DNA of 64,000 bases from Sequoia sempervirens (lineage: Eukaryota; Streptophyta; Pinopsida; Cupressales; Cupressaceae), in contig VDFB02018352.1 in assembly GCA_007258455.2 (NCBI GenBank), positions 31,847 through 95,846 on the forward strand. Direction: 5' to 3'. The position numbers and the translations under genes are program-made. Position 1 is the first letter of the stretch; every line of letters begins with the position of its first letter. The notes beneath the pieces were generated by a model. It saw nothing but the letters and a program-made list of their open reading frames with translations. It was not told the origin of the DNA and searched no databases. Shown in pieces: positions 47,965-59,396 of this stretch.

Positions 47965-50900
47965 TTTTTTTTTTTTTTTATATATATTGAATCAATGCAG
48001 AAAATTACAAATAAAAATAATAAAAGTGCAGCCAGCAGGCTGCCATGCAAGTAAACACAATTAGACACCATCAAAACTATTCCATAACAACCAAGATATA
48101 CCCCATACAACACAATACATAGCCTTAGATTCTAAATTTAACCATGCTTTGAAGCTGTTTGGAACATAAGGAATCTTTTTCATGTAGCTGCAGCAACTGT
48201 AACTTTATCCTGTCTAAGTGATTGCTGATCTTTACATTTTCCTTTGGGACCCCCTACAATTGAGAGCACAAAAAGACAATTTGGAAGATGATATCAAAGT
48301 AAAACTTTAACATTTCTCCTTCCTAATGAATATTATGATTGGAAAAACTGCTAAACATCTACATTTCCAAATGTTAAACAAAATAGTATGTCTCATAGAA
48401 TCAGCCACTATATTATTTTGAAGATCGAGACCCAAAACAGCAGATTTCTAGTTTATAGTACACTCAAAGATAACAGGGAGGAGCTTGAAAATCGTATTCC
48501 ATTTTCTTTTAGCCCATGAACAATCCCAAAAAACATGTTTTAAACTTTCCCTTTGCTGGCATAATGGACATTTAATAGGTTGCACGGCAATGAATTTCAA
48601 TTTGTCACCAACAAGCAATTTGAAATGAAGTAATTTCCAGACCAAAATCTGAGCATTCATTTCAGTTTTTGATTTCCATATCTAAGCACTTAAACTTCTC
48701 CAAGTTTTTTCTTTTAGCTTGCATTTCCATTTCTGATTAAGTTGAGGATATAAAGACAAAGAAGGAAGAAGTTTAAGATAGATTATTTTTAAAGGAAAGC
48801 ATCAAATTGAAACTTGGACAGCCACCACTAATCTTTGAGCACATTGCATTGTATAGGAGTGCACAGTTTAATAACCAAATCCATAAGAACCAATGCTTTT
48901 AGAAAGATGACAAAACCTTTAAACTCGTTGTTAAGACCAAAGTTATTCTTAATGACTTGCCAATTAACCCAATCCATAGCATTAAAATCCCAAAGATCCC
49001 CAAATTGACAAATCCCTTTATTGAAAAGAGCATAAGCATATCTTGGAAAAGCCACAGCAAGCAGTTGACCTTGGTATTGAACCATTCTATTCCACCAAAT
49101 GGATGATGAACTAAAACTAAAGCCATGCTGCAAGGAAGCACTTTTCCAGTTAAGGCATTTGCATACCTGTTGCCAAGCCTTCCATATTGACATAAGAGAA
49201 GATGAAGCCTTTATCTTAAAATAAGAGGCCATTAATATTTTATCTAATCAGCATACTGTCTGCCATTTCCTTCCAACCATAGCCTTCCAATCCTATACCG
49301 AACCAAAACCTTCCATGATTCCACACCATTAACCACTCTAACTATCCACTTGGCCACCAAGCAAACTCCTTGTGTTCTAGGATCCAAGAGACCCAAGCCC
49401 CCTTGAGCCTTAGGTTGAATACAGTGCAGCCAAGAGGTAGATTTAAATCCACCATCACCGTTCCAATTAGACCATAAAAAGTATCGTATAATTTTGTTTA
49501 AGTCCTCATAACCTCTCTTCGAAGGCATCCAACAAGAGGAATAGTACACATGTGAAGCCAAAAATATCCAATTCACAACTTGTAACTTTCCTACAAAGGA
49601 TAAAAATTTATTCCTCCAAGTAGTTTATTCTTTAACTTACTAAGATACCAGTTCCACATATCAGAAAGTGAAACTCCCAACCCAAACGGAATACCCAAGT
49701 AGCGAGAGATCTGCCCATGTTTGATTTGCTTCCACTCTTCCAGTATCCAATAGGGTACAAGATCAGTTTTCACCATAAGGAATTCAGTTTTATGAGCAGC
49801 CAACTTAGAACCAGACACAACACAATATAATTCAAGAACCCGCATCACATTCTATATCTCCTCTTTTGAGTTATTCGGAAAAAGTAAACTATCATCAGCA
49901 AAGTGTGAGTTAAGAATTGCATCGCCATTAGGTAAATAAATACCCCTAATCAAGTTCATTGGATTATACTTTTGCAAAAGATACCCAAGAGCATCAGCAA
50001 TAAGAATATAAAGAAAGGTGACAATGGACAACCTTGTCTAATTGAACGTTGCAAGGGAAAAGTGTCTGATAACTCGTTGTTTACAACCAACTATGTGTTA
50101 GCATCAGCAAAAAGCATTTGGACATGATTACATATTTTAGGTCCAAAACCCAGCCATTGGAGAATTTCAAGAATAAATCTCCAACGCATTCTATTGTAAG
50201 CTTTATCAAAATCAATCTTCACCAACAGAGCATTTTGGTTTGATTGTTGAGCCCATTCCATCATTTCCTGAGCAAGAATGATGTTATCAAGAATAAACCT
50301 CTTACCAAGGAACCCAGTTTGTTTTGGCCTAACAATTAGCTTTGTCACCGATTTAATTCTAGTAGCAATAGCTTTAGCAATAATTTTATATGAGGTGTTA
50401 AGCAACATGATAGGTCACCATCCAGAAATGGTATTTTCATTCTTCCCTTTCGAGAACAGCTTAATAATACCTTTATTAATATTGTGACCTAGAGAACCAT
50501 GCTCTAAAGCCTCTAAGTAAACAAGGTAAAAGTCATCTTTAATGTGTTGCCACATTGTTTGATAAAATTCCACTGATAACCCATCAGCCCCAAGACTTTT
50601 CTTATGAGGCATTGAAAAAAAAGCATGTTCAAGGTCCTCCATAGATAACTCTCTATCCAAAAAACGGCTATAATCAGTATCAACCTTTTTAGGAATAACC
50701 CCTTTGACCATTTCTTCCAAGATCTGTTGTGTCAAACCAAAGGCGGTCTTCCTTAAAGAGGTTCTCATAAAATTTCTGAAATAAACACTTAACCTCTTTA
50801 GGATTAGTATGAACACACCCTGAATCATCCTGAATTGCTCTAATATACTCCTTGTGATGTTTATAATTTAGATATCTGAAGAAATACTTAGAACCTCTAT

Positions 50901-51680
50901 TGCCCTCCTTAACCCAATGAAGTTTGGCCTTGATTTTAGCTCCTTGACCCTTATACATGCCAATTTTACGAAGTTGAGTTTCTAGAGCAGTTATGGTAGC
51001 TTGAACCACAAAATTATTAGGATTTGCATTTAGCAATTTTCTGTTGTGTTCAAGTTTTCCTTGCAAAGATTTTTCCTTAAGCTTTTGTTGCCAAGCTAAT
51101 CTCCTCCTAAAAGCACAAAGGAAAACCACACAACGTGAAATAGCCAATTGCCACCATTCCCTATATGACTCACCTTCATTAGGTTTAGGGATAGAGTTCC
51201 AAATTCCAACAAGAACAACCACACATGCCTGGTTTTTTAGAAGGGAAGTATTCAGTTTGTATGGAAAATGTGCAGCTTCGCTATAATTATCTTCACCTGA
51301 GATGGAACAAAAAATTGGAAAATGATCTGAGAGAGTTGAAGAATAATCTACTCTTACACTATGGCTCGTAATATTAGGAATAACATGTAAGTTAGGAGAG
51401 ATGTAAAATCTATCCAATCTACTTAACTTTCTATCCTCTCCAAATCTACAATTGGACCATGTAAACCAATTAGCCATGGCTAACGCTCTTTTTATGTATT
51501 GGATCAACCACCCCAACGGAGTTACAACAAAAAATCCATTTATCAAACTCTTCATTGCTTAACTTCATATGATTTTGTCAACTACAATCACTATGATATT
51601 CAACCATATTGAAATCACCTCCTATAATCCAATCTGCATTAGGAAGATTTTTACCCATCCAATCCCATAACTCACTTCTT
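47965..51680 (-). mobile_element. LINE-1-type retrotransposon, 5' truncated
   Basis: Minus-strand non-LTR element ending in a poly(A) tail (poly(T) on plus at 47965-47979). It contains the end of the endonuclease, a reverse transcriptase and a C-terminal zinc finger. ORF1 and the start of the endonuclease are missing. The 5' junction at 51680/51681 abuts the broken 3' LTR of E4. No target duplication could be recognised. Confidence 0.9.
48448..51680 (-). pseudogene. LINE ORF2: endonuclease end, reverse transcriptase, zf-RVT
   Basis: The endonuclease motif GGDFN is at 51608-51622 and SDHFPI at about 51311-51332. Reverse transcriptase pieces follow. KKSLGADGLSVEFYQ is in 50415-50828. KQTGFLGKRFILDNI and VKIDFDKAYNRMRW (first catalytic Asp) are in 50091-50408. 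The FADD box is at 49891-49902 (AILNSHFADDSLLF). RYLGIPFG is in 49591-49848. Thumb/connection sequence with QGGLGLLD is at 49244-49576, and the C-terminal CPLCQQRESLKHVFWDC zinc-finger region at 48448-48660. Stops and frameshifts between these blocks show it is dead. Order and motifs fit plant L1 elements. Confidence 0.9.
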
Positions 51681-52116
51681 TCAGCTAGGGCAATAATACA
51701 TCAGCTATTGCACTTGTCAAATCTCTCCAATAAAGCACCTATAGAAACCATGGATGGATTCCTCAACAATTTCATCTACGGTTGGTCTTTCACAATCGAA
51801 CTTGGTACTCTAGAGTCTTCTACCCTCAAGCAAGCAAAGCATTCAGCTTCTTACCAAACTGGTAATGAGAAATGAGATTCAAGTCAAGCATGCCCAAATG
51901 CTAAGCCAACAGCTCCTTAAATAGATTTCTCAGTGACTTTTCAAAAAGCTTCTAGAAATAATATTATTTTATTTCTTAAGTGACTTTTATAATTTATTAT
52001 TTTATTTAAGTCACTTTATTAAATTAATTAAATATAAATTTATCCTTTTTGATATATTAATTTATTGGAATAACTTAATAAATAATTAATTTAATATTTC
52101 CTCCAATTCGGGGACA
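51681..52116 (-). repeat. E4 3' LTR, truncated
   Basis: Direct copy of 56842-57278, starting TGTCCCCGAATTGG at 52116 on the minus strand and broken at 51681 where LINE sequence begins. Confidence 0.88.
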
Positions 52117-53848
52117 TGATAGTCCTCCCTTCCCAAAGATTGTTTTCCCTCAAGCAATTCACAACCGCCAATCCAACTCAACTGCCATAGCATCTGATGA
52201 TTGAATGACAAACCATCTGTGTCTATCCACCATCTGCATGGATCCCAAATGATTCTAGAAATAACTCCAACTAGCATCCTCAATATACAGCTAAAGCTCC
52301 TGACACTCTCAAGTCCTGTCAATCTGTGAAGCCAACTACCCAACAAGTAAACTCCTAGATCCCAACTCTGACAATCATCTCTATATAAGTTGTGCATAGA
52401 GATCTCTACCACTTGCTGATTAGTGAACTCTATCATCCCAAAGTTGCAATGATGAACCTCATGCATCTACACCATGGGAAAGTCAACACCTATCGCTTTC
52501 CGTTGTGCCACTCTAATAACCTCTAATACCCAAATGTAGCAAGTCTCTAAGTTTTGACTCAAAGGGCAATCAGCAAGAGAGAACAAAGTAGAAGAATTGC
52601 CAAACTTGGACTCGTCACCTATAAATTGAAATATATCATACCAAAGTGAACCAGAACACCTCTTATTCAACCCACCTCTCTATGTCATCAAAGACATGGT
52701 CAAGTCCTGTGTATGTGAGCTAAAAGTAAACTGGTGAGCACACCTCATAATGCAATTGAGGTGAAAATCCCCTGACTATGCCAAAGGAATACCTGAGTAG
52801 TCATGTGTACTCCACCCTACACTGCCATCATCAAAAGATGACTCACAACTCACAACAGGATGAGTTGGGCTTGTAGCAACATCATCACTACCCCTTGCAA
52901 CCTCATCAACAAGACTGATATCTGAAAGCAACTGCAAGGATCCTGATTTGCCTTCAGGAGTAAGAAGACTATCATCATGAATGACATCAATCTCCTAAAA
53001 AGACGCTGGATCAATAAAAGACGCTGGATCAATACCACAATCCAATGTGCAAGACCTAGAAGAAACCATCTTCTTCTGATAAAACTATCCAATGTCAACC
53101 TCTAAAGCACCGAAGTAGAGCCTTGTGCTCAACACTCCAGTGATGCCTGAACCTACAGCCAAAACCGATGTGTCTGTATCATCAATAGTCCACCTACACC
53201 AAGAGGTCTCCTGTGGATGTGAAGAATGCCAATCATAGGTGCATAGACACATATACCAACATCTGTCAAGCTACTGGCATAAATCAGAACAGCACCATGT
53301 AACCTGTTAATCAAGTCCATGATGGAGCGAAAGGTATCTCTGCTGCCCAAAGAAGATAAGAGCTCATCATCAACCAATCCTTTAACTCTGCAGTAACAAT
53401 CCCAACTCTCTCTATCCATCCCAACTACTGCTGTCCTCAAAGTGTGTCCTGACAGAACGCTGTCTGGCAAGGTAGGACAGCCATCAATCAATGAAGTAGG
53501 AGGTAAAACCCATGAAGATGGTGTTGGGATACTGCTGTCAACATGTCTATCTCCAACTCATAGACTGAAATCAATCGGCAACTCGATCATAGACCTCTCG
53601 AGATCAAATACAATGCATCCATCACCACTTGAATTCAACACAAGAGGCGCGACATCTATACCCTAAGTGTGAACGCTAGGAGATCTCACACTACTATCCT
53701 CGACATGTGCCCTGGCTGCCATAGATAATTGAGTCTCTGTTAAACATGATGTACAACAAGCCAAACTCAACTCTAAGCAAAGCTCATCAACATGACTCTC
53801 AGAATCCTAAAGTGCTAACTGAATGTTCCTCAAGGAATCGTTGGTGAC
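52117..53848 (-). pseudogene. E4 3' coding remnant
   Basis: Several overlapping broken frames (53153-53491, 52850-53098, 52467-52670, 52117-52466). The last, in DNA terms, contains TGGGATCC followed by GATGGTGGATAG, resembling the WDPGG region at the 3' end of E1 (20300 and 30610). A 17-18-bp tandem duplication (AAAGACGCTGGATCAAT) lies at 52997-53034. No known domain is seen. Confidence 0.5.
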
Positions 53849-54453
53849 CTACAGCTTGTGAGAGAGCTTGTCAACTTCCTCTTCTTTCCTCATCAAAGCA
53901 TCTAAATAGATCTCAACAAGGTTGAGAAGGCAGTCATGGTCTGAAAGAAGGTGTAAGTAGTTTGACTTCATTGTTCCCAAACCTTCTTTGATGATTTGTA
54001 GACTATCATGAGAAGACATTGCACTATCCCCTTTTGTCTTCTCTCCAATTGAACCATCCAAAGATGATCCTCGATCAATTTGTGCATTCTATCCTAATGA
54101 GATAATGCTGCCACTATCTCCTCTTCACTCATCTTCAACTGTGTTCCCAAATTGTGTGAGCCTATGGGTTTACGAACAACTTCAGCTTCACCTGAAGAAG
54201 CCTCAAATTGTTCCTGAGCGTCTTGTGTCACACAACTGCTTTCTGCTGTGAAGTTATCTGCACAAGTATTCTAATTTGGAATTAGGACAGCACTAATTCC
54301 AACTGTAGTATCCTCCTCAATGCCCTTATTAAGTGTCTCACCACAAGAGGACTCAAGTTGCTCAATGATCTCTTTATCCAACTCAGCTGCTTTGTTTTCT
54401 TCATGTAGAGAAGATGGGACGTATAGGCCAAATGAACTTAACTCTTCTGCATT
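53849..54453 (-). pseudogene. E4 acidic linker and coiled-coil module shared with E1
   Basis: After the PDS5-like part comes an acidic Glu/Ser-rich linker (54271-54453), broken by TAG at about 54269 and another near 54090. Then a helical segment follows (53849-54061): GTMKSNYLHLLSDHDCLLNL followed by RKEEEVDKLSHKL. It aligns with E1 GIMKQHYLQLLADRDFLLEW and KGKEEEFDELTYEP at about 21100-21240. This places E4 and E1 in one element lineage. The role is unknown. Position and coiled-coil character suggest a gag-like assembly domain (inference). Confidence 0.7.
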
Positions 54454-54904
54454 CAAATGTTCCTTGAACTTCCCTATCTTCTGCTCAACCAATCTTTTTG
54501 TGAGATCATATGCTGTAATAGAAACATGTTGTTATCTTCTCCAAATGGCTAACAAATCTGATTCTACTTGTTTGCAAATATCCTCATCTTCATCTAAAAT
54601 CAAGGACAAGATACTAAACATACTTGCCTTCACACCATCTGAATGTCGTTTCCTAACTACGGAGATGAAGCAATCAAACATCTGGAAAATTAAGTCATCA
54701 CAGCTGAAATCAAACAAGAGGTAACAAACTTAACCTTTACCATAAACTCAAGAATTTTAACCCTCTTACTAAAAGTAGGGCTTTTGACATCATATAGCCC
54801 CTAAAAAATCTCCACCATTAGCTGAAATATCACTCTTATAACATCATCATCATATGGTGCCTTAGGTGTTGTAATTCGTGCAACTTCACTAATGCAAGTG
54901 ACAA
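54454..54904 (-). pseudogene. PDS5-like fragment captured in E4 (continuation)
   Basis: Continues the PDS5 similarity in shifted frames. VVTCISEVARITTPKAPYDD then IRVIFQLMVEIF, a TAG where the family has Gln, GLYDVKSPTFSKRVKIL, then CDDLIFQMFDCFISVVRKRH, ILSLILDEDEDI and finally YDLTKRLVEQKIGKFKEHL (54454). Plant PDS5 proteins read very similarly (ATC.SEI.RITAPEAPYDD, ECDDL..MF, ESED). About 215 PDS5 residues are covered without introns, with two frameshifts, TAG at about 54817 and TAA before 54530. PDS5 holds and releases cohesin on chromosomes. This copy is a non-functional capture. Confidence 0.82.
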
Positions 54905-55282
54905 CTACCAACTTATCTCCTCATCCTGATGTCTCATTAATTTTGGCTTACCCAGAGAGTGTACCAAAGGAGACAAAGTTGTACTCATCACTTTAGAAGG
55001 TGATTGATTGACCTTGGATAAACAATCTTCAGCATCTTCCAAAATACTCAGAAGAACTTCTTTTGATTGAGGGAAGTCATTAAGTTTTATACCTGTAATG
55101 TAGAGCTTTCCACACAAATTTTCCTTTCTTCTTTGCAATCTCCGATCATACTTGATACTAAGATCCATGTAATCAGCAAAAGATAGCTGAGTGCGAAAAT
55201 CTGCTCCCAATGATGTATAATTTCCATAAACTTCCCAAAAGATTTCTTCTTCATTGAGAGGCTCCATTCTATGTCCTGACAT
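54905..55282 (-). pseudogene. E4 ORF: gag-like start fused to PDS5-like N-terminus
   Basis: Open frame of 125 codons from ATG 55282. Residues 1-58 (with FWEVYGNYTSLGADFRTQLS and SIKYDRRLQRRKENL) are likely element-derived leader or gag sequence (inference from position next to the primer site). From residue ~59 (55108) the sequence switches to the N-terminus of the cohesin regulator PDS5. KLYITGIKLNDFPQSKE and the following SKVNQSPSKVM...KPKLMRHQDEE match the plant PDS5 pattern of helices, QSP and L-L-x-H-x-D. A frameshift after ISW moves the PDS5 similarity to another frame. No intron interrupts the PDS5-like part. Confidence 0.75.
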
Positions 55283-55320
55283 CGTTTCAATAACACACCC
55301 AATAGGCTAGCAGAATCTTG

Positions 55321-55332
55321 GCTCTGATACCA
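55321..55332 (-). other. E4 primer-binding site (tRNA-iMet)
   Basis: Complement of TGGTATCAGAGC, directly followed on the minus strand by the E4 coding region. Confidence 0.88.
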
Positions 55333-55333
55333 C

Positions 55334-57278
55334 TATAAGAGCCTTGGCCAAATCTGACTTGAGTTTTCTGTTTGGAGCTCTTAGGAATTCCGTCAAACGG
55401 TTAGCAAGCAATCTATTTCCAACAGGTGAGTATCTTATCCTTATTGTGTTTGAGTTTAAATGATGATCAAAATGCAAGAAATGACTTCTAATAAACTTAT
55501 CAATGCAATGCAAATGTACTCTTGATTTCCAGACCGTAATATAACTTGAACATTCACGCAAATATGCTGCTACAGCCAATTGACAATATGACAAACAGTT
55601 GTCATACATCCAAACCTTGCAAATGTTTCCATTCATATGCCCATGATCATGCAATTAGAAGACAGCCACTCACTAATTACTAATATGCAATGTAATAACA
55701 AAGATGGTTGTGGATGACAGCAATGCAATGATTATAAAATGCAAATACATATGTCTGAACACTATCGACTCAAAAGAGTATATTATTATGACTACAAGTA
55801 CATATGTATAATGAACCTGGAAACGCCAATGGCAGCAATTGAAATTCAGGGAAAGGTCTCCATAGTCGACTAGCTGGCAGCGAATAACTTGCTGGGCAAG
55901 TGTGACCCTTCCAATGTCTTCCACTTTATACCAAGCAGCGATCTTTTGTCCTTTCTTGTAGCTTGTTTTGTTCTGAGTCTCCACATCATCAACTACTGTC
56001 TTCTAGCAACCACTTCATGAATCACGTCTCATATGGGACTCAGCTGCGACTTCTTCCCAAATTCCTTTTTCCTCTAGCTAGGATGTCGCCTTGTCTTCTC
56101 TTTGAGTTTGTCTTTAGTGAGCAGCTCCCGTCAATAACTATCTTTAAATTCCAAACACTAAGCGACAAAGCTCTTGCATAGAGACAAATTGCAATAATCA
56201 AAAGATAGAAATTGCGCCCTTGCTTTTGCCCACCAAGATTAATTGAAGATTTTGTGAATTGTCTTTGCCTTCTCCTGATGTGGCTTGGTCTTATATGCTG
56301 AGCCAGACCTCCTTAATCAAACACAAGAACTGTCTTTTTCAAGCACCTCCGAATATTACTTCTTGACGATTTGTCTTTTTCAAATTCGTCTTTACTTGAA
56401 GTTGACCCGACTGCTGAGTAAACTACGATTTTCCAAATGGAAATGGATAGAAAATGATACAATTATTTTAGAATTGGACTCCACTGAAAATGGTCAAAGG
56501 CACGACTTTATCCGGCAATAAAAATCGAATGCACAATGACTAAATGGTAGCCTCCAATTTGTCAATAATGAATTATTCTCAAGACTGAAAATGAAACTTC
56601 AAAGATACAATCAACTTTCTCCAAAAATCAAATTTTTTGAATTTCTACAATTTGGCCAAAGGCCATTAAATTTGGCAATGATCTATAAAATAGACTTCCT
56701 CCTTAAATGAGATGATATTTGCAACAATACCTCAACTGTTGCAAAGCTGTTGCAAATAGGTTCCTCCTCAAGTGTGACTGCAACAATAAACTAGTTGTTG
56801 CAATGATGAAGATGCGATAATAAACCAACAATCACATCAACTCAGCTAGGGCAATAATACATCAGCTATTGCACCTGTCAAATCTCTCCAATAAAGCACT
56901 TATAGAAACCCTGGATGGATTCCTCAACAATTCTAGCTAGGGTTGATCTTTCACAACCAAACCTGGTACTCTAGAGTCTTCAAACCCTCAAACAAGCAAA
57001 GCACTCAGCTTCTTACCAAACTAGTAATGAGAAATGGCATTCAAGTCAAACATGCCCAAATGCAAAGCCAAGAGCTCCTTAAATAGATTTCTCAATGACT
57101 TTTCAAGAAGCTTCTAAAAATAATATTATTTTATTTCTTAAGTGACTTTTATAATTTATTATTTTATTTAAGTCACTTTATTAAATTAATTAAATATAAA
57201 GTTATCCCTTTTGATATATTAATTTATTGGAATAACTTAATAAATAATTAATTTAATATTTCCTGCAATTCAGGGACA
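55334..57278 (-). repeat. E4 5' LTR
   Basis: About 1945 bp. Only its first ~437 bp (56842-57278) has a preserved counterpart at 51681-52116. The end next to the primer site reads CTCTTATA rather than the usual CA, probably a mutation. Confidence 0.75.
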
Positions 57279-57660
57279 TGAAAGTTGGTTGGCCTAAAGA
57301 TCATTTCCCTCCATGGTTCTCTATATTGTTCTTGGCGAAATGTTACTGAATGCATGCTCAACTTCCTAGATGGAACTTTATCACTATTCCATTGAGAGTG
57401 TTGATTTCTAATCTTTCATTTGTGTAAATATGTATAAAATCCGTAAATATCATATCAATGTGCATTGTTCAAATATTATTATTAAAGAGTACTTCCTCCC
57501 CCTATAGAGGGGGAACTTAAGCCATGCTAGCTGCCTCTAACCAATTTTCCTTGACAAATCTTCTAGGATCACAGTATCTTTAATATTCAAATCTGTAGTC
57601 TATGGACTTGCACTATTTGTAAAATTGTACGAAAAATCAAGCCTTAATTCAGTGAACCAC
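57279..57660. other. Unassigned intronic sequence right of E4
   Basis: AT-rich, with a small CCCCCTATAGAGGGGG hairpin at about 57500. No gene or TE protein seen. Confidence 0.4.
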
Positions 57661-58062
57661 TGAACCATATAACAGTACAATACTAATAAAGAAACCCAAG
57701 CAGAAAACAAAGCAAATTCAAAACGAATGTAGTCATAGCCTGGCAAAACTTAAAGCTTCCAACAGGCCCTTGAAGCCTCTTACGTTTCTTATCCATTGGG
57801 TGTTTTCATATTAATCCAGGAATGCTTAAACTTCCAAAATTCTTCAATCTTTCTCTTATTAACCCATATAACAATACTTAAAAAAGAAATCCAAGCAGAA
57901 AACAAGGGAAATTCCAAACGAATGTAGTCATAGCCTGGCAAAACTTAAAGCTCCTAACAGGCCCTTGAAGCCTCTTATGATTCTTATCCATTAAGTGTTT
58001 CCATATTAATCCAGGAATGCTTAAACTTCCAAAACTCTTCAAAGTTTCTCTTATTACAGTTA
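57661..58062. repeat. ~195-bp tandem duplication in intron 1 near exon 1
   Basis: GAATGTAGTCATAGCCTGGC occurs at 57725 and 57920, within two copies of a ~195-bp unit that share most of their sequence. It lies about 160 bp downstream (in transcript direction) of the exon 1 donor. Confidence 0.85.
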
Positions 58063-58223
58063 CTGGCAAAAACAATAGGGAACGCACTACGCGTCTTTTA
58101 AAATTAAAAATATGGGAATGTGCCCTAATCCCGCTAATGGTATTACTAAATATATGAACGAATTGAATGCAGCAATCCCTCAAAAATGTAAGTACAGAGA
58201 AAGAAAAAAACTGAAGATGATAC

Positions 58224-58468
58224 CCGAAAAAAGCAGGGATGTCTTCATAAAATGGATCCCGAACAATGGTGTCCATGATATCAAACAGAAATATAGGCAA
58301 CTTTCTCTCCTTCGGCATTTTTGTCTCAGTTAAAGTTGACGAAAACGTTAATTTGTGTGTTGAAGAAAGCTGAAAATTGTGAATCCTGAGGGATGAGATT
58401 TTGGGTATTGATTGAAACCTATGGTATGAGAATGCGAAAAGCCCTGAGATAGACTGTGTAAGCATCAT
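58224..58468 (-). CDS. Exon 1 of HAD-superfamily hydrolase gene
   Basis: First coding exon of a plant haloacid-dehalogenase-like hydrolase. Translation starts at a double ATG (58468 and 58465). The first ~50 residues are rich in Ser, Thr and His with few acidic residues, which suggests a plastid or mitochondrial transit peptide (inference). Residues ~54-81 hold the HAD core start, LPIFLFDIMDTIVRDPFYED, including motif I (FDIMDT, two Asp), followed by PAFF. Plant members of this family carry nearly the same block followed by G-x-SMKELL. The exon ends TTCGG with donor GTATC at 58223, phase 2. Open frame continues to 57878, but that part is intron read-through with no family similarity. The substrate of the enzyme is not evident. 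Exons 2 and 3 lie far downstream on the same strand at 8137 and 3087. Confidence 0.88.
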
Positions 58469-59391
58469 CCTTGCCTTGAGTTGGACAAATTCTCAGAAAG
58501 AGTATTTGGGACAAAATCTTTTAATTTTTGCAATCATTTAGATTTTTGTTCATTTTGAAGGTATAATTATTATGCATCCATTGAAATAAATTAGTTATTG
58601 TGATGGATGAGCTGTGGAAGTGGTTTAGGCTGTTACTCATGGTGCTGTGTTCCCGGGATGAGGTTTTCTAGTTTCTGTCTTCACTTGCTAAGTAGGTTAA
58701 CTATACAAGCTCTTCGATGAAAAAAATAGTAATATAGTAATAATGATGGATCAATAGTTTAAGCTCAATATGACTCAGATATGTGAGTAATCAAAGTACA
58801 AGCCAATCATGAGGGTTCTCCTAAGGGACAACATTTAGTTGTATAATTTGATTATATGTTTTTGTATTAGAATCAGTAAAGTATATTTTATTATTTTGTA
58901 TAGATATTATAAATGTCTTATTATAGTAATTAATCTAACATATCTAGTGTATTAGTTCATAATCATTTATAAATCCACTAATCAATTATTACTACAAAGT
59001 TTTATTATCCATATCAATCATCATTTTTAACATTGTCCATTGTGGATTAAGTTGTATGGTGTTACTTAGTTATCTTCTTTCAAATTTCAAAGTTCTTGCT
59101 CTAGAAATAACTTGGCTTATGCATCAAAAACTTTAATTGAGTGACTAAGGACATATATTTAAGGACATCTTCTAGATCATTGGGATCACCTAAGTATCAC
59201 TATGAAGTAGATATAGAAAGAATATCCAAAATTTATATAGTTCTCAATCACATTAATTTCAATCTTACGTCAATCTCAATTACATTAGCATTGCAATTTT
59301 GTTTGGTGTGTTTTATAGATTTATACTACTATTAAGGAGCTTGAGTACTATCAAGACAAGTCACATGTCTTATTTTTATATCAATAGGACC
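58469..59391 (-). promoter_or_regulatory. Upstream region of the HAD hydrolase gene
   Basis: About 920 bp between the start codon and a solo LTR. It must hold the proximal promoter and 5' UTR if the gene is intact. AT-rich, and I could not identify a convincing TATA box or transcription start. Confidence 0.45.
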
Positions 59392-59396
59392 CACTA

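Larger units (their letters stand above)
51681..57278 (-). mobile_element. E4: LTR retrotransposon carrying a PDS5 gene fragment
   Basis: Minus-strand element. The 5' LTR is 55334-57278 (starts TGTCCC). A 3' LTR fragment at 51681-52116 is nearly identical to 56842-57278 and truncated at the LINE junction. The primer site complement GCTCTGATACCA is at 55321-55332, one base from the LTR end. A purine-rich tract GGGAAGGAGGACT lies before the 3' LTR. The interior (3.2 kb) has a gag-like start, a host-derived PDS5 fragment and a coiled-coil module shared with E1, but no pol domains. The outer target duplication cannot be tested because the 3' end is lost. Confidence 0.85.
8138..58223 (-). other. 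Intron 1 of the HAD hydrolase gene (~50 kb)
   Basis: Inferred from exon 1 donor (58223) and exon 2 acceptor (8138). It contains at least four large retroelements, a DNA transposon, a LINE, solo LTRs and gypsy fragments. TEs inside it lie in both orientations. The complete ones carry intact target-site duplications, which fits layered insertion into a spliced intron. Confidence 0.75.

Noticed and set aside
54271..55282. Functional host PDS5 gene
   Set aside because: It has frameshifts and stops, lacks introns, covers only the N-terminal part and lies between a primer site and LTRs.
57878..58223. C-terminal ~115 residues of the 196-codon ORF starting at 58468
   Set aside because: Family similarity stops exactly at a GT donor after PAFFG and resumes at 8137. 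The remainder is intron read-through over a tandem repeat.
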